Positions 5,572 through 5,671 of a stretch of DNA of 5,671 nt are shown in pieces. The first letter of the stretch is position 1. Each line of letters opens with the position of its first letter. Position numbers and translations under genes: made by a program. The stretch is from Acidobacteriota bacterium (GTDB taxonomy: Bacteria > Planctomycetota > Phycisphaerae > WQYP01 > JAJZKJ01): the NCBI GenBank assembly GCA_021804195.1, contig JAJZKJ010000170.1, positions 1 to 5,671 of the forward strand, given 5' to 3'. The notes under the pieces are model-generated. The model saw nothing but the letters and a program-made list of their open reading frames with translations, had not been told where the DNA came from and did not search any database.

Positions 5572-5671
5572 TCAATTATGCCGGCCCGGCGATAAGGTAT
5601 AGTTCCAGTCTCCGTGGAAGGGGTGGGGGGTCAAGCGCAGGCGTGCGAGCTCTTCGTCACTCACTTTGATG
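5572..5671 (-). CDS. C-terminal fragment of an ISAzo13-type transposase (cut by window edge)
   Basis: Reading the minus strand inward from the right edge gives an open frame of 32 complete codons ending in TGA at 5572-5574. Its sequence contains KVSDEELARLRL, then TPHPFHGDWNYTLSP. The PH-FHG-WNYT ending is what I know as the C-terminus of ISAzo13-family DDE transposases (PF07592), with the usual V-(D/E)EE(L/M) segment before it. The catalytic residues and the start lie beyond the window, so whether the element is intact cannot be judged. It faces the UPF0175 gene tail to tail with 22 bp between the stops. I cannot identify a terminal inverted repeat in that gap. The alternative is a decayed transposase remnant. 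The call comes from a short segment, but that segment is characteristic. Confidence 0.75.
   Translation of the reverse strand, partial: IKVSDEELARLRLTPHPFHGDWNYTLSPGRHN

Overview
The window is bacterial chromosomal DNA of fairly high GC: roughly 58-60% by eye over most of it, visibly lower in about the first 340 bases. It holds five well supported genes, one gene fragment running off the right edge, and two small doubtful ORFs. The source is plausibly a planctomycete, perhaps Phycisphaerae-like. This rests on the TPR protein, which resembles from memory a family common in that phylum, and on the style of the small ORFs near the right end. No rRNA or other phylogenetic marker is present to confirm it.

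Layout. The left part is transcribed leftward. A 413-residue membrane glycosyltransferase (1597-2838) is followed by hemC, hydroxymethylbilane synthase (539-1501). After a spacer with a hairpin comes an unrecognised 64-codon ORF (81-275). A 293-bp divergent intergenic region (2839-3131) separates this block from a rightward block. The rightward block has a 471-residue TPR-repeat protein (3132-4547) and queD, 6-carboxytetrahydropterin synthase of queuosine/preQ0 synthesis (4596-4985). Then follow a short ORF that looks broken after about 39 codons (from 5056) and a 90-residue UPF0175-family protein, probably antitoxin-like (5277-5549). At the right edge, facing the UPF0175 gene, lies the 3' end of an ISAzo13-type transposase gene (5572-5671). 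It was found by translating the edge and is truncated by the window.

How the genes fit together. hemC (tetrapyrroles) and queD (7-deazaguanine tRNA modification) are housekeeping enzymes with their diagnostic catalytic residues intact. The glycosyltransferase is a ceramide-glucosyltransferase-like (GT2/GT21) enzyme with unknown substrate. The TPR protein has no catalytic motif that I can see and probably scaffolds protein interactions. The last 700 bp look like a small accessory island: a degenerate ORF, an orphan antitoxin-like gene with its own promoter and a palindrome over it, and transposase sequence 22 bp beyond. I found no CRISPR array, tRNA, rRNA, riboswitch or clearly new multi-gene system. 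The most interesting part is the 4986-5671 island and its promoter architecture.
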